Source: Datnioides undecimradiatus (taxonomy: Eukaryota > Chordata > Actinopteri > Lobotiformes > Datnioididae). Taken from it: a DNA stretch of 64,000 nt. Location of the stretch: contig WARS01000030.1 of assembly GCA_008933995.1 (NCBI GenBank), positions 1,149,001 to 1,213,000 of the forward strand. Reading direction: 5' to 3'. A program made the translations under genes and the position numbers. The stretch's first letter is position 1. Every line of letters begins with the position of its first letter. A model generated the notes under the pieces. It saw only the letters and a list, made by a program, of their open reading frames with translations. It was not told the DNA's origin and searched no databases. This document shows positions 23,901 to 35,589 of the stretch, piece after piece.

Positions 23901-25034
23901 GGAGTTGGAAATGGAGGCCAGGAACTTCCTCATAAACAAAACAGTTTGTTAGTTTCTTTATTTGGACAAAAGAAAACAATTTTGATATTTTGTTCCATAG
24001 GAAGTTGGGTTAGGTAATCAGCAGAGGTTTTAATGTGTTGGAATGATTTGTAGTGAGTGCATATTCTTTGTTTTTGATACCACCAATCAGGCTTGCCATA
24101 ATTAAAAAATTCAAATTACTCACACAGAAGTTCAAAAAGGGCAATGTCAGGGCAATGAGGTACACCGTAATACATGATGGGATCTGATTTAGTACTTCAT
24201 TTAAATTTATTTCCTTTATGTAGAGATTTTGTTTACCTTCTATCTGACTATCTGACTTTTATTCAGTCTGAAACCATTTAATCACTTCCTTCATGCCATT
24301 TAAATATAAGTGGGATGTTGTTTTATATCTTACTCTCTGTATGTACTTCTCTTCTCCTTTATCCTTTATTCCCTCCAGCCATAGTGATGCTGTTCACCCA
24401 GCTAAGACATAAGAAAACAAGCAAAGAGCCCTTGATTCTCTCCGAGGAGGACGTCAGGGAAAACGTGGTGACCTATGACGACGAGGGAGGTGGGGAGGAG
24501 GACACAGAAGCCTTTGACATTGCTGCGCTCCGAAACCCAAAAGCCTCGGAGCCTCGCAGGAAGTTCCACACCTACCTTGGCTGTGGGCCAAGCTCATATG
24601 GAGTAGAGGACGACGCTGAGGATGACGAGGATGGGATTGTGGTGCTGAGGAGGAGGAAAGCACAGGAGGAGGATTACAGGAACTACAGCCCGGAGTCAGA
24701 ACCCGCCTGGTTTGTCATTGACTGCGTGCCTCGAGAGATCAGTCAGTCGGCACCTTCGCTTCTGCTGGATAGCCACGACATCATTCAGCAGATCATCCAG
24801 CAGAAGGTGGCTGAAGCAGACTCTGACACAAGGGGTCCGCCATATGACTCACTTCAAACATACGCCTATGAAGGCCGCGGGTCCTTGGCCGGGTCTGTCA
24901 GCTCTTTGGGCCTGACTGCGGCAGTGCCTGAACTAAACTATGCCGACTTGGAGGACTGGGAGCCAGAGAGGCAAACGTTGGAACAAACTGAGGGAGAGAA
25001 GCTGGCCACGGGCCAAGCTAACCCCGACACCTGA
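5902..25034 (+). CDS. Type II classical cadherin, 3' half (four exons)
   Basis: Spliced gene; the four exons in the window give 387 residues plus a split first codon. The order is the end of EC4 with a DVNDN calcium motif, EC5 with its conserved cysteines, one membrane span, and a cytoplasmic tail with the p120-binding [11 protein letters not shown] motif and a catenin-type [13 protein letters not shown] block. All junctions are GT-AG and the phases agree (0 after exon one, 1 after exons two and three), matching the usual 3' exon layout of vertebrate type II cadherins as I remember it. Known role: calcium-dependent homophilic adhesion at the plasma membrane, linked to p120 and beta-catenin. 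The subtype is not settled. CDH8/11/22/24-like features are seen, but the tail is divergent, so I give no symbol. Exons for the signal peptide and EC1-EC4 lie left of the window. The very long third intron (13.9 kb) is rich in repeats. Confidence 0.93.
7532..7555. repeat. (AC)12 microsatellite
   Basis: An uninterrupted AC run in the cadherin intron. Confidence 0.95.
8025..8044. repeat. (GT)10 microsatellite
   Basis: An uninterrupted GT run in the cadherin intron. Confidence 0.95.
9418..9532 (+). CDS. Cadherin exon: EC5 first half
   Basis: The acceptor is CTCCATTAG and the donor is GTAAGA. It encodes [18 protein letters not shown], then [10 protein letters not shown] and the first base of a split Asp codon. 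Type II cadherins carry the same pattern here (GQLIQT then D-D then NPNFTV-DN). Length 115 bases, phase 0 in and phase 1 out, fitting both neighbours. The match to fish and mammal EC5 is from memory of the family, not from an alignment. Confidence 0.92.
11935..11987. repeat. Poly-C / C6 / (AC)15 compound tract
   Basis: Sixteen C residues, an A, six C residues, then about fifteen AC units. On the other strand this is a G-run beside GT repeats, a composition prone to slippage and to G-quadruplex or Z-DNA structure. Confidence 0.95.
13136..13325 (-). mobile_element. tRNA-type SINE
   Basis: Read on the minus strand it carries GGTTCGATCCC (plus 13273-13283), matching the tRNA B-box, followed by a CCCACGGGCAAGACCCTGAA block and ending in GATGAAAGCATCTGCTAAAT. 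The same end block (CATTT-GCAGATGCTTT-ATCCA on plus) recurs at 17845 and a related body at 59700. These blocks are familiar from many teleost genomes; the exact SINE family name is not known to me. Confidence 0.65.
14235..14709 (-). mobile_element. Solo LTR, family A (fossil)
   Basis: A 475-bp element with TGACAA at one end and CATGACA at the other, the same termini and inner blocks as the copy at 1482-2071. Clean target duplications are not seen. It lies only 70 bp from the next solo LTR. No internal retroviral or Gypsy coding sequence is next to it. Moderately old. Confidence 0.7.
14780..15500 (-). mobile_element. Solo LTR, family B, with 5-bp target duplication (fossil)
   Basis: A 721-bp element with TGTCAGG at the left and GTGTGACA at the right. 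It is bracketed by perfect GACAC duplications at 14775-14779 and 15501-15505. On the minus strand the 3' part has an AATAAAAGCC polyadenylation-type signal (plus 14837-14846), as expected for the R region. Its plus-strand right third resembles family A (AGACAATCAGACA, CTGAAACGAGAG, TTTTCAAAATAAAA), but the left part differs. A 5-bp duplication fits Gypsy or ERV integration. Perfect flanks suggest a younger insertion than its neighbours. Confidence 0.8.
17845..17925 (-). mobile_element. SINE fragment
   Basis: The block CATTTGGCAGATGCTTTTATCCA with following GCTTATAGAATAGGTAC matches the end segment of the SINE at 13136-13325. Only this end is preserved. Confidence 0.5.
20103..20964 (-). mobile_element. 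Tc1-like DNA transposon, decayed and deleted
   Basis: The ends are inverted repeats: CAGTGGATGTAAAAAGTCTAC at the left and the complement of CAGTGGATAAAAATGTTTAC at the right, with TA directly after the right end and CA (probably a mutated TA) before the left. Minus-strand frames keep Tc1 transposase pieces in the right order: [15 protein letters not shown] from the DNA-binding half (within 20496-20825), then FQHDSDPK, which carries the second Asp of the DDE triad, and WP-like remnants (within 20207-20413). At 862 bp it is well short of the usual 1.3-1.6 kb, so the middle is deleted and the frame is broken into at least two. Not active. Confidence 0.8.
21775..21805. repeat. (GT)n microsatellite
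   Basis: A GT run of about 30 bases with one GG interruption, in the large cadherin intron. Confidence 0.9.
23390..23659 (+). CDS. Cadherin exon: EC5 end and membrane span
   Basis: The acceptor is TGTTTCCAG and the donor is GTAAGT. It starts by completing Asp (D)[15 protein letters not shown], continues through [17 protein letters not shown], and then the EC5 cysteines RVCVCQ and VC. It ends in [19 protein letters not shown], the start of the transmembrane helix; AGLSTGA before the helix is a signature of classical type II cadherins. Phase 1 at both ends. There is no furin site or second extracellular repeat, so this is a single continuous EC5-to-membrane exon as in the family. Confidence 0.94.
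23660..24378. other. Cadherin intron, 719 bp
   Basis: Last intron of the cadherin, splitting the membrane helix after one base of an Ala codon. It has a GTAAGT donor and a pyrimidine-rich acceptor. Nothing else is seen in it. Confidence 0.9.
24379..25034 (+). CDS. Cadherin last exon: cytoplasmic tail
   Basis: The acceptor is TTCCCTCCAG. The exon completes the helix ([13 protein letters not shown]), then [35 protein letters not shown] (p120 core), and an unusual region of about 60 residues rich in Glu, Asp and Arg ([21 protein letters not shown]). After this come [10 protein letters not shown] and [16 protein letters not shown] with SVSSL, the start of the beta-catenin site. It stops at TGA 25032-25034. 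The family usually ends this site with DWGPRFKKLAELYG; here the same place reads [16 protein letters not shown] and the protein soon ends. The frame is open throughout, so this looks like divergence, not a frameshift. Confidence 0.95.
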
Positions 25035-25079
25035 TTTTGTTGCCAGTTTGGCTGAACCAGATTGCTTTTTATTTGCACC

Positions 25080-25085
25080 ATTAAA
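25080..25085 (+). promoter_or_regulatory. Candidate cadherin poly(A) signal ATTAAA
   Basis: An ATTAAA hexamer 46 bases after the cadherin stop. A 3' UTR this short would be unusual for the family, and AATAAA hexamers occur further on (for example near 27412), so the true end may be downstream. Confidence 0.25.
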
Positions 25086-28000
25086 ACACTGGTGCAAAAA
25101 TGCACAATTACTCCTGCAAAAAGCTGGCAATTAGGATCTATGATATCACGTGAAATCGAAGGATAAGAAAAGCCATTTACATGTATTGGTTGACGGGAGA
25201 TTTGGGAGAAAACATCCTAAATTGAATGCTTTGCAAAAATAAGGGATAAAAAGCAAATTGAGAGAAGACCGGAGTTTTAAAATGACAGGTCATTTTGCAA
25301 ATGGTTTTCTCCCTCTGCTCTGCTTGTTATGTGTGTCAGTGAAAAAGATACAGCTAGTCCTGGGTGCAAAGGATTCTGGTTATGATTTTCACTGTTGCTG
25401 AATCTCCTTCATATAAAAACCTTTGCACAGCCACTGCAGAGATTCACTTTAAATTGACCTGGAGCATGATGACCCAGGGTGCGCGGTCAAGGTCACCAAT
25501 CATCCATTGAATAATGGGAACATGGAGTTTTACTGATTTGTTATATGTAATGGCAAAAACAAAGAAAGGTCTGGTTACAGCTGGTAGTCATACAATAAGG
25601 CACGGAAGTTGTCTTATGATTTATTCATTCTGTAAGGTCATTGTACCCTGAACATGTCTGCATGCACATAGCGACAGCAGGACCCTAAGTATCAGATTCC
25701 CAGATGTGGATTTATGGGGCTTAGCTGATTCAAACTCAAGTGTCATGATCATGCGCTGGGTTTAAGACTAGACCAAATTGCTGTTCAACACCCCCAACCA
25801 TTTTTCCACTGCACAAACCAAACAATCCGCAGCCTCAGCTCTGCAGCTAAAGTATATATTTGACTCCATCAGCCACAGAAGTCTCATTTTCCTGAAAACA
25901 GTGTCAGTATTTTGGCGGCTGGCCGAGTTTGCAGATCAGTTTACAGTCAGGTCCAAAGGCTGATTCAACATTTCAAAGAAATTAGACTATTATACTACGT
26001 TATTCACAAAACTTCCAACACGATTTGGTTCATTGCGAGGTTTTGTATAAGGATCTCCCTTTAGTTCCTGAGTATTTCACATACTTTGACATTGCAGAAA
26101 TACAAAGTGGAAAGGACTGGGGCAGATTGTGATATATTCATGTGCATCTGGGGGCTGACACAAAATTTCATCCAGTACGGTTTCATCCAAAAACTGTTTG
26201 TTCTCTTATGCACATTTCAATCAGAAGTCAAGAACGTTGCTCTTGGATAGTTTTACAAAACGGATTATCTTCAATTACAACCATTTTTCATTTATTACCT
26301 TCGAGAGCATGGCTTAGGAAAACACATTGGCATGGCCAATATAATACTGTATGATCATAACATTTACAGAAGGATTGTGATTACTGTTAATGGAAAGGTA
26401 GAATAAACTGAACTGCAGCTGTCACAGGAAGTGAACTTTGTCCTCCTGCGTGACCACACCTTCACTTTCTGTATTACAGCAAAAAGGGTGGATTGGCTTC
26501 GGACATAAACCGAGTGAACGGAGGAATCATCCGACATCAGCGCCATTCCTTGTGATACCCTGCACAGTGTGATGCCCAGTTTTCTCAAAATATTGTACCT
26601 CTTCATTTTTTCAGGACTGTTTTCTGTGCATTGTATCTTTTTTTTTCTGTCAGATGCTGAAATCTTGTGGTCCGCCTTCTTGCTTCGAACCATTGATTCC
26701 GGTGCCCCCTGAATGGCCTATAAACAATAATGATGAGCTGGACACATTGCTTTGTCCAGCAACATTTGGTTACCTTGGTACCTTGATACAGGTGCAGTAG
26801 TAAAATGGTGGTTACTATTTATGTGATTGTTGAAGTCCCTCTAGAACTACTAAATCTGCTGACCGTATCAGGATCCATTTAGTCAGGTACATACCACAAA
26901 TCAGTTTCCTTCAAGGAGCTTGTGAATCCCCAAATCAGCCAATGAACAGTAAGCAGAACCCAAATGTAGTGGCTACACATTCTTGTTTTAAGTTACGTTC
27001 TTGCAGTGGAAAAAGGCTATTTGTTGACTGCACCGTGTCTGGTCCACATCTGTGAAGCGGTCTGTGTGCTGCCAGGAATTCATTGTGAGGAGTGACAGCT
27101 TTGTCACACAGTTCCCCGCACGGACAGCAATACTGACAGCGATACAAGGGGGAACATGTGGGAACACTGACAAGCTGCTGAAAGTTAGTAATCGAAATCA
27201 TACAACAGACTTCTCCTCCCTCGCTCTCCTACTAACCTTGCCGACTTCTGTCATTCTATGGAAATTTGTACTTGGGCTGAAATAAGTTAAAGGACTGTGT
27301 CTTTTTTTGATCTATTTCGAGTGAAAATGAATGAGTATGTTGACTTAAGAATAATCAGGAAGATGGACGAAACTAAGCCTATTTTCCCTGGTGTATATTT
27401 TTATCGGTGAATAAAAGACAAATGATTTCAGAAAAGCAGTTTTGATTATGTGCTTTGATTAGTTGTGGATCCATATGTGCAATCTTTGAAAAGTGCCGGT
27501 GTGTTGACTTATTTTCCATTATTAGGTCTGCCGAAGCAGATGGTGTATTCGGGATTCTCATTAAGTGTCGTGATAAGTGTGTCTTTTCTTGACACGCCAT
27601 CTGAGCCTATGCTAAATCTATTTCTCTTTCTTTTCCAGTGCTCTAAGTGGATTAACAGGGAAATAAATACCTCACACAAAGAGCCTGAAAAGTTTTAATT
27701 GGGGCACAGCAGTATTCTATGTGTAATAATTGGCTTCAAATACCTCAGAGTGCAGCTTTTACAGCCATCGAGGGATTTGTAAATCTGCCTCAGAAACGGT
27801 TTGTCTGCTGGTGTACCTACACGGCTCATCCCTGCAGGCCCGGCAAGGGACATAAATAAATCACCACTAAAGTATTTTGGAAAGCTTTTTCAATGATTAA
27901 TACAGTCTCTATTACGTGGTCGTTATTTTGAATTAGCCTAATTATTTAGCTCCAGAGTCATCAGGCCTTTTTACTTCTCGGTATTTTGGTGCACCAAAGC

Positions 28001-28849
28001 ATGAAAAACGACCGTGTCAGCCCCTCATTAATTTGGCATCACGCAGCAACTTCTTTTGTTTCGTGGTTTTAGAGTATTTACAGGAGAATGCTTAGGTCGC
28101 CCGTTCCTGCAGCGCTTGTTGGCTAACGCATCTTAGATGAAGGCGAAGGTGACGGAGTGGAGGAAAGGTCTCAAAAAGCAAAATCAGATTTTAAAAAAAC
28201 CCAAAAAACTCTTGCGTCACACAACAAATTATAAACACCCTCCCTGCTTGTGCTACTTATTTATTCAAGAAGTAATTAGGGAGGTCAATGTACGTACTGT
28301 CTTTGAAAACAACAATGACCTCAACATGGCTGAAGATATGAATAATCCATGGCAAATGTAATTGGGGTTCTGAATGAAGAAGCATTTAAAGGGCTTCCCA
28401 GGGTAAACTGCAAATACAGCTTTGTAACCAGCACGCCAACTGATGGGAGCTGCTGCTCCTCGGCCGAACGTACTAAAGAATGCCTCTATGGTTTTCAAAT
28501 TCTGAAAGTAACAAAGGCAAAAGAGAAGACACGACAAAGGATATAATATATTCCTATGCTTACAGATGACTCATGTGTGTGTATACGTGTGTGCATCTGC
28601 TGTTGTGTTTATTCATGAATTCGCTTGTTATTATGGTCTATTCACACGAGCAAACCCCACAGTCTGTCAGTCAGAAAGCATCAAAAAGGCCTCTACAGCA
28701 AAGACGACATCCATCTGAAAAACTGTGAAGAAGACACCAGTGGTATGACTTTTAGAAAGTTGTGCAATTCAACCTCAGCAGAGGTTACCTCAGGATACTT
28801 CACACATAGAGCAGCTCCAGACGGTGCTCTTTAATTATCTTTAATTATT

Positions 28850-29480
28850 AATTAATCTCACTTTTGAAAACACATGTCAAAAAGTGCCTCACATAAAGTA
28901 CAAACCCCATGGTGGAACAATATAAGAAATGATAAAACAAAAATCCAATAAAGAATAAAATAAAATAACAAACAGCAAAAATAAAAATCAAGGCAAATAA
29001 AACAGAAAACCAGCACCAAGGCTAAACAGTACGAATCAAGTAAAATCAGGAGATGCTCTTGGATGAAAGTGCATTTTAAGAAGGGATTTAAAAAGCGTTG
29101 ATTCCACTGAGCTGATTTCCTCAGGCAGCCTGTTCCGTAGCTTTGGGACTCTGACCGCCTCAAGTTTTTAGCCAAGTCTTGGGCACAGATAAAAGACCTC
29201 TGCCTGAGGAAGGAGGAAGAAGACGTTGTACCTGATGTTCCCACCCAGTGACTCAGCCTGTTCAACAGAATGCTGTGATGAACCGAGTTAAACTCAGCGC
29301 GAAAGTCCAGAAGAGCTAAGACTGATCATAACCCGTCATCAGCAAAGCATTAAAAGGTCGCTGGTCGCTGTGATGTTTACCAAAGCTGGATCGAAAGATG
29401 TTTCCTGCTGTAGGTCTGTAATTTTAATGGAGGATTGTCCAGTCCAGGTTTTTAATAATATCACTAAGTGTCACCAAAAC
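28850..29480. repeat. Unclassified interspersed repeat, likely
   Basis: An A-rich run of AAATAAAA and AAACAAAA units is followed by AGATGCTCTTGGATGAAAGTGC, CAGGCAGCCTGTTCCGTAGCTTTGGG and GAAGAGCTAAGACTGATCA. These phrases resemble repeats common in teleost genomes. Ends and class are not identified. Confidence 0.4.
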
Positions 29481-31109
29481 CTCATCTGCAGGACTGGAAG
29501 ACACTTAGGTATTAGAAACAATTTTATAATTTTATTTATTTTTTTTTATATTACTTGCCAGAATTGGCAAGGAAAAGCTTCCTGTATTGAGCAGGATTGA
29601 GGGGGTAGTTTGTGGTCTGCAATCTCTGTTCCAGATTCTAAAGCTCCAGAATACCTGTAACATTTATTATTGTAAGTAATAATGTTAAAGCTTGGGAGGA
29701 GTGACACTGACGGGAACGGAGGCATGTTGGTCGCCACCAGTGGGGGTGTAATGGGTATGCCAAGGTGCCGACTATCCAGAGAGGATGACTGGGTCTACAA
29801 CTAAGGGCAGAAGCCCAAGTCAGGCTACTTCTTAGAAGGGCCACATCACAGTAACATATCACATCATCATTAATGACCTTTTAGTGAAGCGGTTCACATT
29901 TTGCATTGTTACCTATGCCCTCATTGAAACACCATTATGGCTAAATCTCTTCCAGTTCACCCTCTTTTCATCTGGTAAGCAACAAATACACACTGTAGCC
30001 AATGTCTGGTAAAGTGAGTGACACGTGTCTGACAAGGTGACACCAGCAGTGCTATATCATTGGTAATGCTGACATTCAATATCACATCAAAAAAAAGTGA
30101 GAAACAACAGAAAGTTACTGCCACATCTGTGACTTTCACATTTCACAATGTTGTTGTCATTCACTTTTTTTTTTGTTTCTGTTGTGAGACAATGGACCAC
30201 GTTTGAAATAGGGATTTAATCATGTTTTATGAATACCACACCCAATACAAACCAGCAGCTACTCCCAAAATGCTGCGGCACAGTGTTGGATTTAATGACA
30301 ATGATGTCATCTTATGAAAATTAAATGTTTAATTAAATTAACAAATGCAGAGCAGGTTTCATTTGTGTCCACACAAACCCCATCTGTTATAAGGCTGGAT
30401 AGCCTTATCATTATGCATAAGCTAAGGTGTCTGCATCTACACACTGAGGCATCACTTTAACACATTGCTTATGTAAGGCATAGTGCACCATAGAGCATCC
30501 ATTGTCAGAATCATTAGACAATCAGGAGGCCTGGACCTATTATTATTATACATATATTAATTCCTGACTATGGCCACATTGAAGGGCATTAGTCCATTCA
30601 TACCATTTACCCAGCACTTGCCAAAGAAAAAACATTCAGACCAGTAATTTATATTTCCACGCATTTTGCAATTAAAATAAAAGTTTTTCTGAAGGTATAA
30701 GTCAGTTTCTCTGGCAACGCCTGAGGCTTTTATTAATACCTGGAACAGTCACTGCCATCCAATAAGGTTCTTCTGCAGTTTCATTCATTAACTCCTGCAG
30801 CGAATAAGATGATGGATACAGCTTTGTAACAGGAAATACTGTAGTTTTGGTCCAGTCAGCTCACAGAACCCTTTGAGTCAGCTATGAGCCATAAAGCTAA
30901 GGTTGTCCTAGCAAAAGTCAAAGTCAGCAACATTACATACAATTAACGATATTAATAATATTAATATCATACATGTGATATGATTTGACAATATCTTTAA
31001 CTACAAGACCAGTTGGCTATCCAGACCCTACAGTAACAGTAAATGGGACGTGTGATCCATAGCATCTGGAAGTTAGTTTATTTCACTGTCAGCTGTGGAC
31101 AATGCCAGC

Positions 31110-31440
31110 GGAGGTTTGCAGGCCAGACCAGATGTATTTTAATGTGAGGACAATATTAACGCTCAGTGTTGACTCCTCATGCTCTTACTCTTTTTGGCTT
31201 CCCACCTAGAGCCAGGATCTGCCCAAGGTTTCTGCCTGTTAAAGGAAGTTTTTCCTTGCTGTCAGCAAGTGTTTGCTCGCTTGAGAACTGTTGGGTTAAA
31301 GTAAATAAAGTTATAACGTTATTATAGATTTTTAAAGAGTACAGTGGAGACCTGCGCTATATGTAAAGTGCCCTGAGATAACCTGTTATGATTTAGCACA
31401 GTGTAAATCAAGCTGAAGTGAACTGAATAAAATTGATGTG
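31110..31440 (+). mobile_element. LINE 3' end (L2-type tail)
   Basis: Contains CAGGATCTGCCCAAGGTTTC, TGCCTGTTAAAGGAAGTTTTTCC, an AGTGTTTGCTC block, GTAAAGTGCCCTGAGATAAC and a GTGATTTAGC-like tail ending AGTGAACTGAAT. The order matches the 3' untranslated tail of a LINE that is very common in teleosts, which I place in the L2/CR1 group from memory. 5'-truncated. Related tails lie at 38080 and 45120. Confidence 0.65.
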
Positions 31441-31624
31441 GAGGTCTAACTAGGGTCAGACCTATACATAAACATGTTGCAGAAGACTGAGCATCTCAGG
31501 TTGTTGTCTTTATTGATTGTTATGATATATTTTATGTTTTTGAATATAGATAACTATGGGAAAATCACTGTTTGCAGATGCTGCAGAGGGAGAGGTAGGG
31601 ATGTACAAGATAGTTAGAGAGAAT

Positions 31625-31785
31625 ATATCGTCAGCCTAATAGCATATCTGCCCAACTCATTTTTTGGCCAAATTGAGATATTGGCCTAAAAGTTCTTACA
31701 ACTTTGCTGAAAAAAGGTGTTTTTTCTTCTTTTCCAAAAACCTGAAAAAATGAGTTAAGCAGATATGCTATTAGGCTGACGATAT
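31625..31785. mobile_element. MITE with long terminal inverted repeats
   Basis: ATATCGTCAGCCTAATAGCA (from 31625) continues as TATCTGC, then AACTCATTTTTT. The right end (to 31785) is its reverse complement across the first 27 bases and again over AACTCATTTTTT, with a two-base mismatch between. The unit is 161 bp with no coding capacity and TA-rich flanks, as in Tc1/mariner-type MITEs. The arms are nearly identical, which suggests youth or recent gene conversion. Confidence 0.8.
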
Positions 31786-34700
31786 GTGGACTAAAGATTA
31801 CCATAAGAAAGCATATTAAATGTGTGGTGGTATAAAAGTGATAAATGTCATGAAGGTGTTGATCAAATCAAAGCAGCAGTGTTCGTGTGGAGTGGTAGAA
31901 CATTTTTGTAGATCAGGATTTAAGATTGAGCATAGCCGCTATACTTTTACAGAAGGATCAAAGGATCTCCAAACAGATACAAGGTCTGCATTTGTGACTC
32001 CCAGTGACATCAGATTACTTAATGCATGCCAGTTGGACTGCTTGCTATGGTGATGGCGTTGGAATGGACGAACAGGTGATGAGGCATCATCAGAATCTGC
32101 TTTATTAACTTTTGTACATCAGTTCGAGAACAGTTAGTCAAGTGAAAAATGCCACATTCGTGTGGGTCAAAGCACATTCCGGAAAGGCAAAGTGTGGAGT
32201 CAGCAGCAGCGGCGCTGGAATAATGCAACATAAAGATGGCATCTACGCTCAATCCAGAATAAAGAAGTTATGGTTTGAGGTAGGGGGACTAACAGGAAGG
32301 AGCAGGTCACAATAAACAGTTGGACACAGCAACCTTAACAGTGCCCTTTTCATTATGGGAGAACATCCCACAGGTTACTGTGACCAGTATCATGAAAAAG
32401 TCACCGTGGAGCATCTAACAGAGACAGCAGGAAAATAATCAGAAGAGAGACCAGTGATGATCACACACTTGCGGTAAACAGGGCAACAGAGGCCAGTGAA
32501 GGTACGTTAGACTGTGGAGTCTGTCTGTCTGCCCTGCTCTCAAGTAGATATTTGGTTTTTTGTGAGAGCTAGAGGGTTAATTAAATTACCAAAATAGTTA
32601 TGGTTTATTTCTTTGTATATAACTAAAGGAAGACCTGCAGCCTTAGCTAAGTTTGTTGTTTCAGTTTCGTGAAATTCTGTATCCGAGAAACTCAGTTAAG
32701 GGTCAGTTAACATTTATGGAAAACAGCTGAAAACTGTGTTTGGAGATTTAACCGGGTTTGTGTTCACATGCTCTCAGTGTTTGGGTTTCTAAAACACAAA
32801 GTTAAAAAAAAAAGGAATTGGGCATTTTTGATTTTTTTCTTTGTGCTGAACACATTACCACATCGATCTATACCACTGTATTTATATCAGTGCAGGGGAA
32901 TACACAGAACTAGCTGGTGTGTGTAGGGTGAGCAGCCAGCTGAAACCGAATTCTCTGTAATTTGGTCGCCTGCTCGATGTTGTTCGGCTAATTCAGAGCA
33001 GTTATATCGAGCAGCTGCTGCGCGCTGGTTTCTAGGCTGTGCCGCACGTAGAAACAGCTGAAATGCTTACATAAAGTTTCTGATTGTATGGACATCACGT
33101 GTTGGAATGGGGTAAATGTTGTTATCATAGGGAGGAGACTTGGAATCTAAGTCGTCATGTTATTAGAACCTCATCTCTTCTTGACTTCAGTTTGAGAGCA
33201 ACTCTGTAGTATTTAGTAATATTAAGTATCAGAGCTCAGTGCCAGAAGTTGTGTGATGATTGCATTATGTTATGATGCTGAGGGAAATGGACTTACAAGT
33301 GTTTGCTCTCAGCAGCTTTAGCATGGTTAAACATCTTTTAACCACACTCTTACCCCAAGAAAACATGACCCTGGGCATATCATTGCTCACAGCCATCAGC
33401 CAGTACTGTCCTATTACACAACTCATCAATCTTTTTAACAGTTTCTGTGACTTTGTGTCATTTAAATGACCTTTTAACCGACCACCACACTTTGTCTATG
33501 CCATCATTTTTGGCCAATCAGGAAACAGTTTGCCAGCATTTGCATCGAGTTACACCTCTTGCACAGTTGGCTTGCTTTGTCTCGCCTCAGTAGTCAAATC
33601 CCATGCCACCTAGTTTCCCATAATACTTGGAATATTTTTCCTCTCCTCCAGTAAAACCTGATTCTTAAAAGTGACAGCACGGATACAGATGGAAAACCCA
33701 AGTAGAAAGAGGGTGGTCACATCAGACGGCAGACAGACATTGTCTTTATGTGGTGTGCATCTTAATCATGGCGATACCAAGATGCTTTTTTTTAAACCCT
33801 GACATGTGGGACCCATAGGAGACAGAATTAAAAAATAATGGTCAGGACTGAAGCAGCGGTGACAGAGACATTCTGATTTCTACTTCCTAGTATGGACCAA
33901 ACTCCACAAAACCCTGTACTGCTGTGCATTATCATCATATCTCCTTCAAGTTGGCTTGTGACAAGCTCCCAACTTGTTAGTATTCATGTTAACACCCACG
34001 CTGCAACATTTCAACACTACAACAATTTTTATTATTCAATTAAAGCTGGTTAAATCCAGCCTTCTGTTGTGTTTGGCCTTTTAAATGGATTTATAACAGA
34101 TGTAATCGGGACAGTGTTGTTTTGCCAAATTAATCTGAATGAATAATACATTTAAATGTGGATTTATCACATTAAAGAGTAAATCAAACACCGTCTTTCC
34201 CACTGTTTCAATGTTTACCGTTCATATCAGTCTCCACATTTCGTTGTTGTTTTTACTTCGCTGCCTTTTTTTCCTCTCCTACACGTTTTCTTTTCACTTT
34301 TGTCTGGTGCTTCATTGTCTCCTCTAGTCACTGCTGTCTAAATGGATTAGCAGGGACTCCTACAGAGAGGGAGGACAAATTGTGTTAGAGGGTTCCCAGT
34401 GCTTCATCCACGTTGCGAGGACTGAAGAAAATCAAAGATTGATGAGTCGGGATCCACAGAGGAGTGCTGCTGCTGTGCAAAGTTCCTGGTGATTTAAAAC
34501 AGGGTATAAATAATGTAATAATAAACCAGCGAAGCATACATCTCATATGGACCATGTACAGAGTAAAAGAAGTGAGCTGAGGAGTGTCTGTGCAAGAATG
34601 CAAGCGAATGAACAAGAGGGTCGAGGGACTGAGAGAACGAGTCGGAAGAACCTTGATTTGACAGTAAAACACTGAGCAGACTGGTGACAGATTCATCTGT

Positions 34701-35589
34701 TTTTGACCTTACTTTCCAAAACTGCATGTTTCCATTACCACTTATCTTTATCATCTTGTTAGTGAAAGGTACTCCATACAAATGACGAAGCTGAAGCCAC
34801 GTTTGATTGAGTTTGGCTACCGAACCTTAGCACAGTGTGCCTTTTACGGGCCCCACTCCTGCCTGATAAAACACCGTCACCTCCTCAGAGGGGTTAAAGA
34901 AGATAATTTACATTCTCATAAGCGGACCGACTCACAGCCCCTTTGCATTTGTGTGCCATTGGTGCCACAGCAGACGACAGTCCATGCTGCACCTGTTTTG
35001 TTGAACTGACCGTGCACTCAGCAGTGCAGGGCTATATCAAATCGAATCTGTCAAATTAGAAAATCCAATACCGCTAATCCGGCAGCCTCGCCCAGCTTTG
35101 ACACTCCAGCCCCTCCATTCTGTCGGTGGTCAGCACTGTTACGACGAACTGCAGTTTGGTCAGTGGAGCAAACTTGTGTGTCAGCTTTCACAAAAAGTTG
35201 AACTGTACACGAATGCCCAGGTTGGATTTACTTGCCTCCGTGAGCTAATCCACTGATGTTATACACACTTCCAATAGAAACAGAAATAGAGAAAGACATA
35301 AAAATGAACACACGCCTACAAAATTGCCTACAGCAATGTGTTTCTGCAAATTGAAAATACTACAATTACTGCAAAATAAAAATATTGACTTAATATATAT
35401 GAAGTGGGTGGTTTTGTTCACTTAATGTATAAATAGGTGCATATGCAATACACACAAGTGCAGGATTTTACATTTGGCAGTGATAGATGGCAATTTAAAC
35501 ATAACTAGTTGTTAAACTATAAATGTGTAATTTATAATTTGAGGGAATGTTTTCATGTTAGAGGATTATTGACAGTGTATGAGTGATTT

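Noticed and set aside
26364-26693. 109-codon minus-strand frame
   Set aside because: No recognised domain, basic low-complexity start, no splice or promoter context; likely chance or repeat.
26736-26763. GCTGGACA/TGTCCAGC small palindrome
   Set aside because: An 8-base stem is common by chance and has no context.
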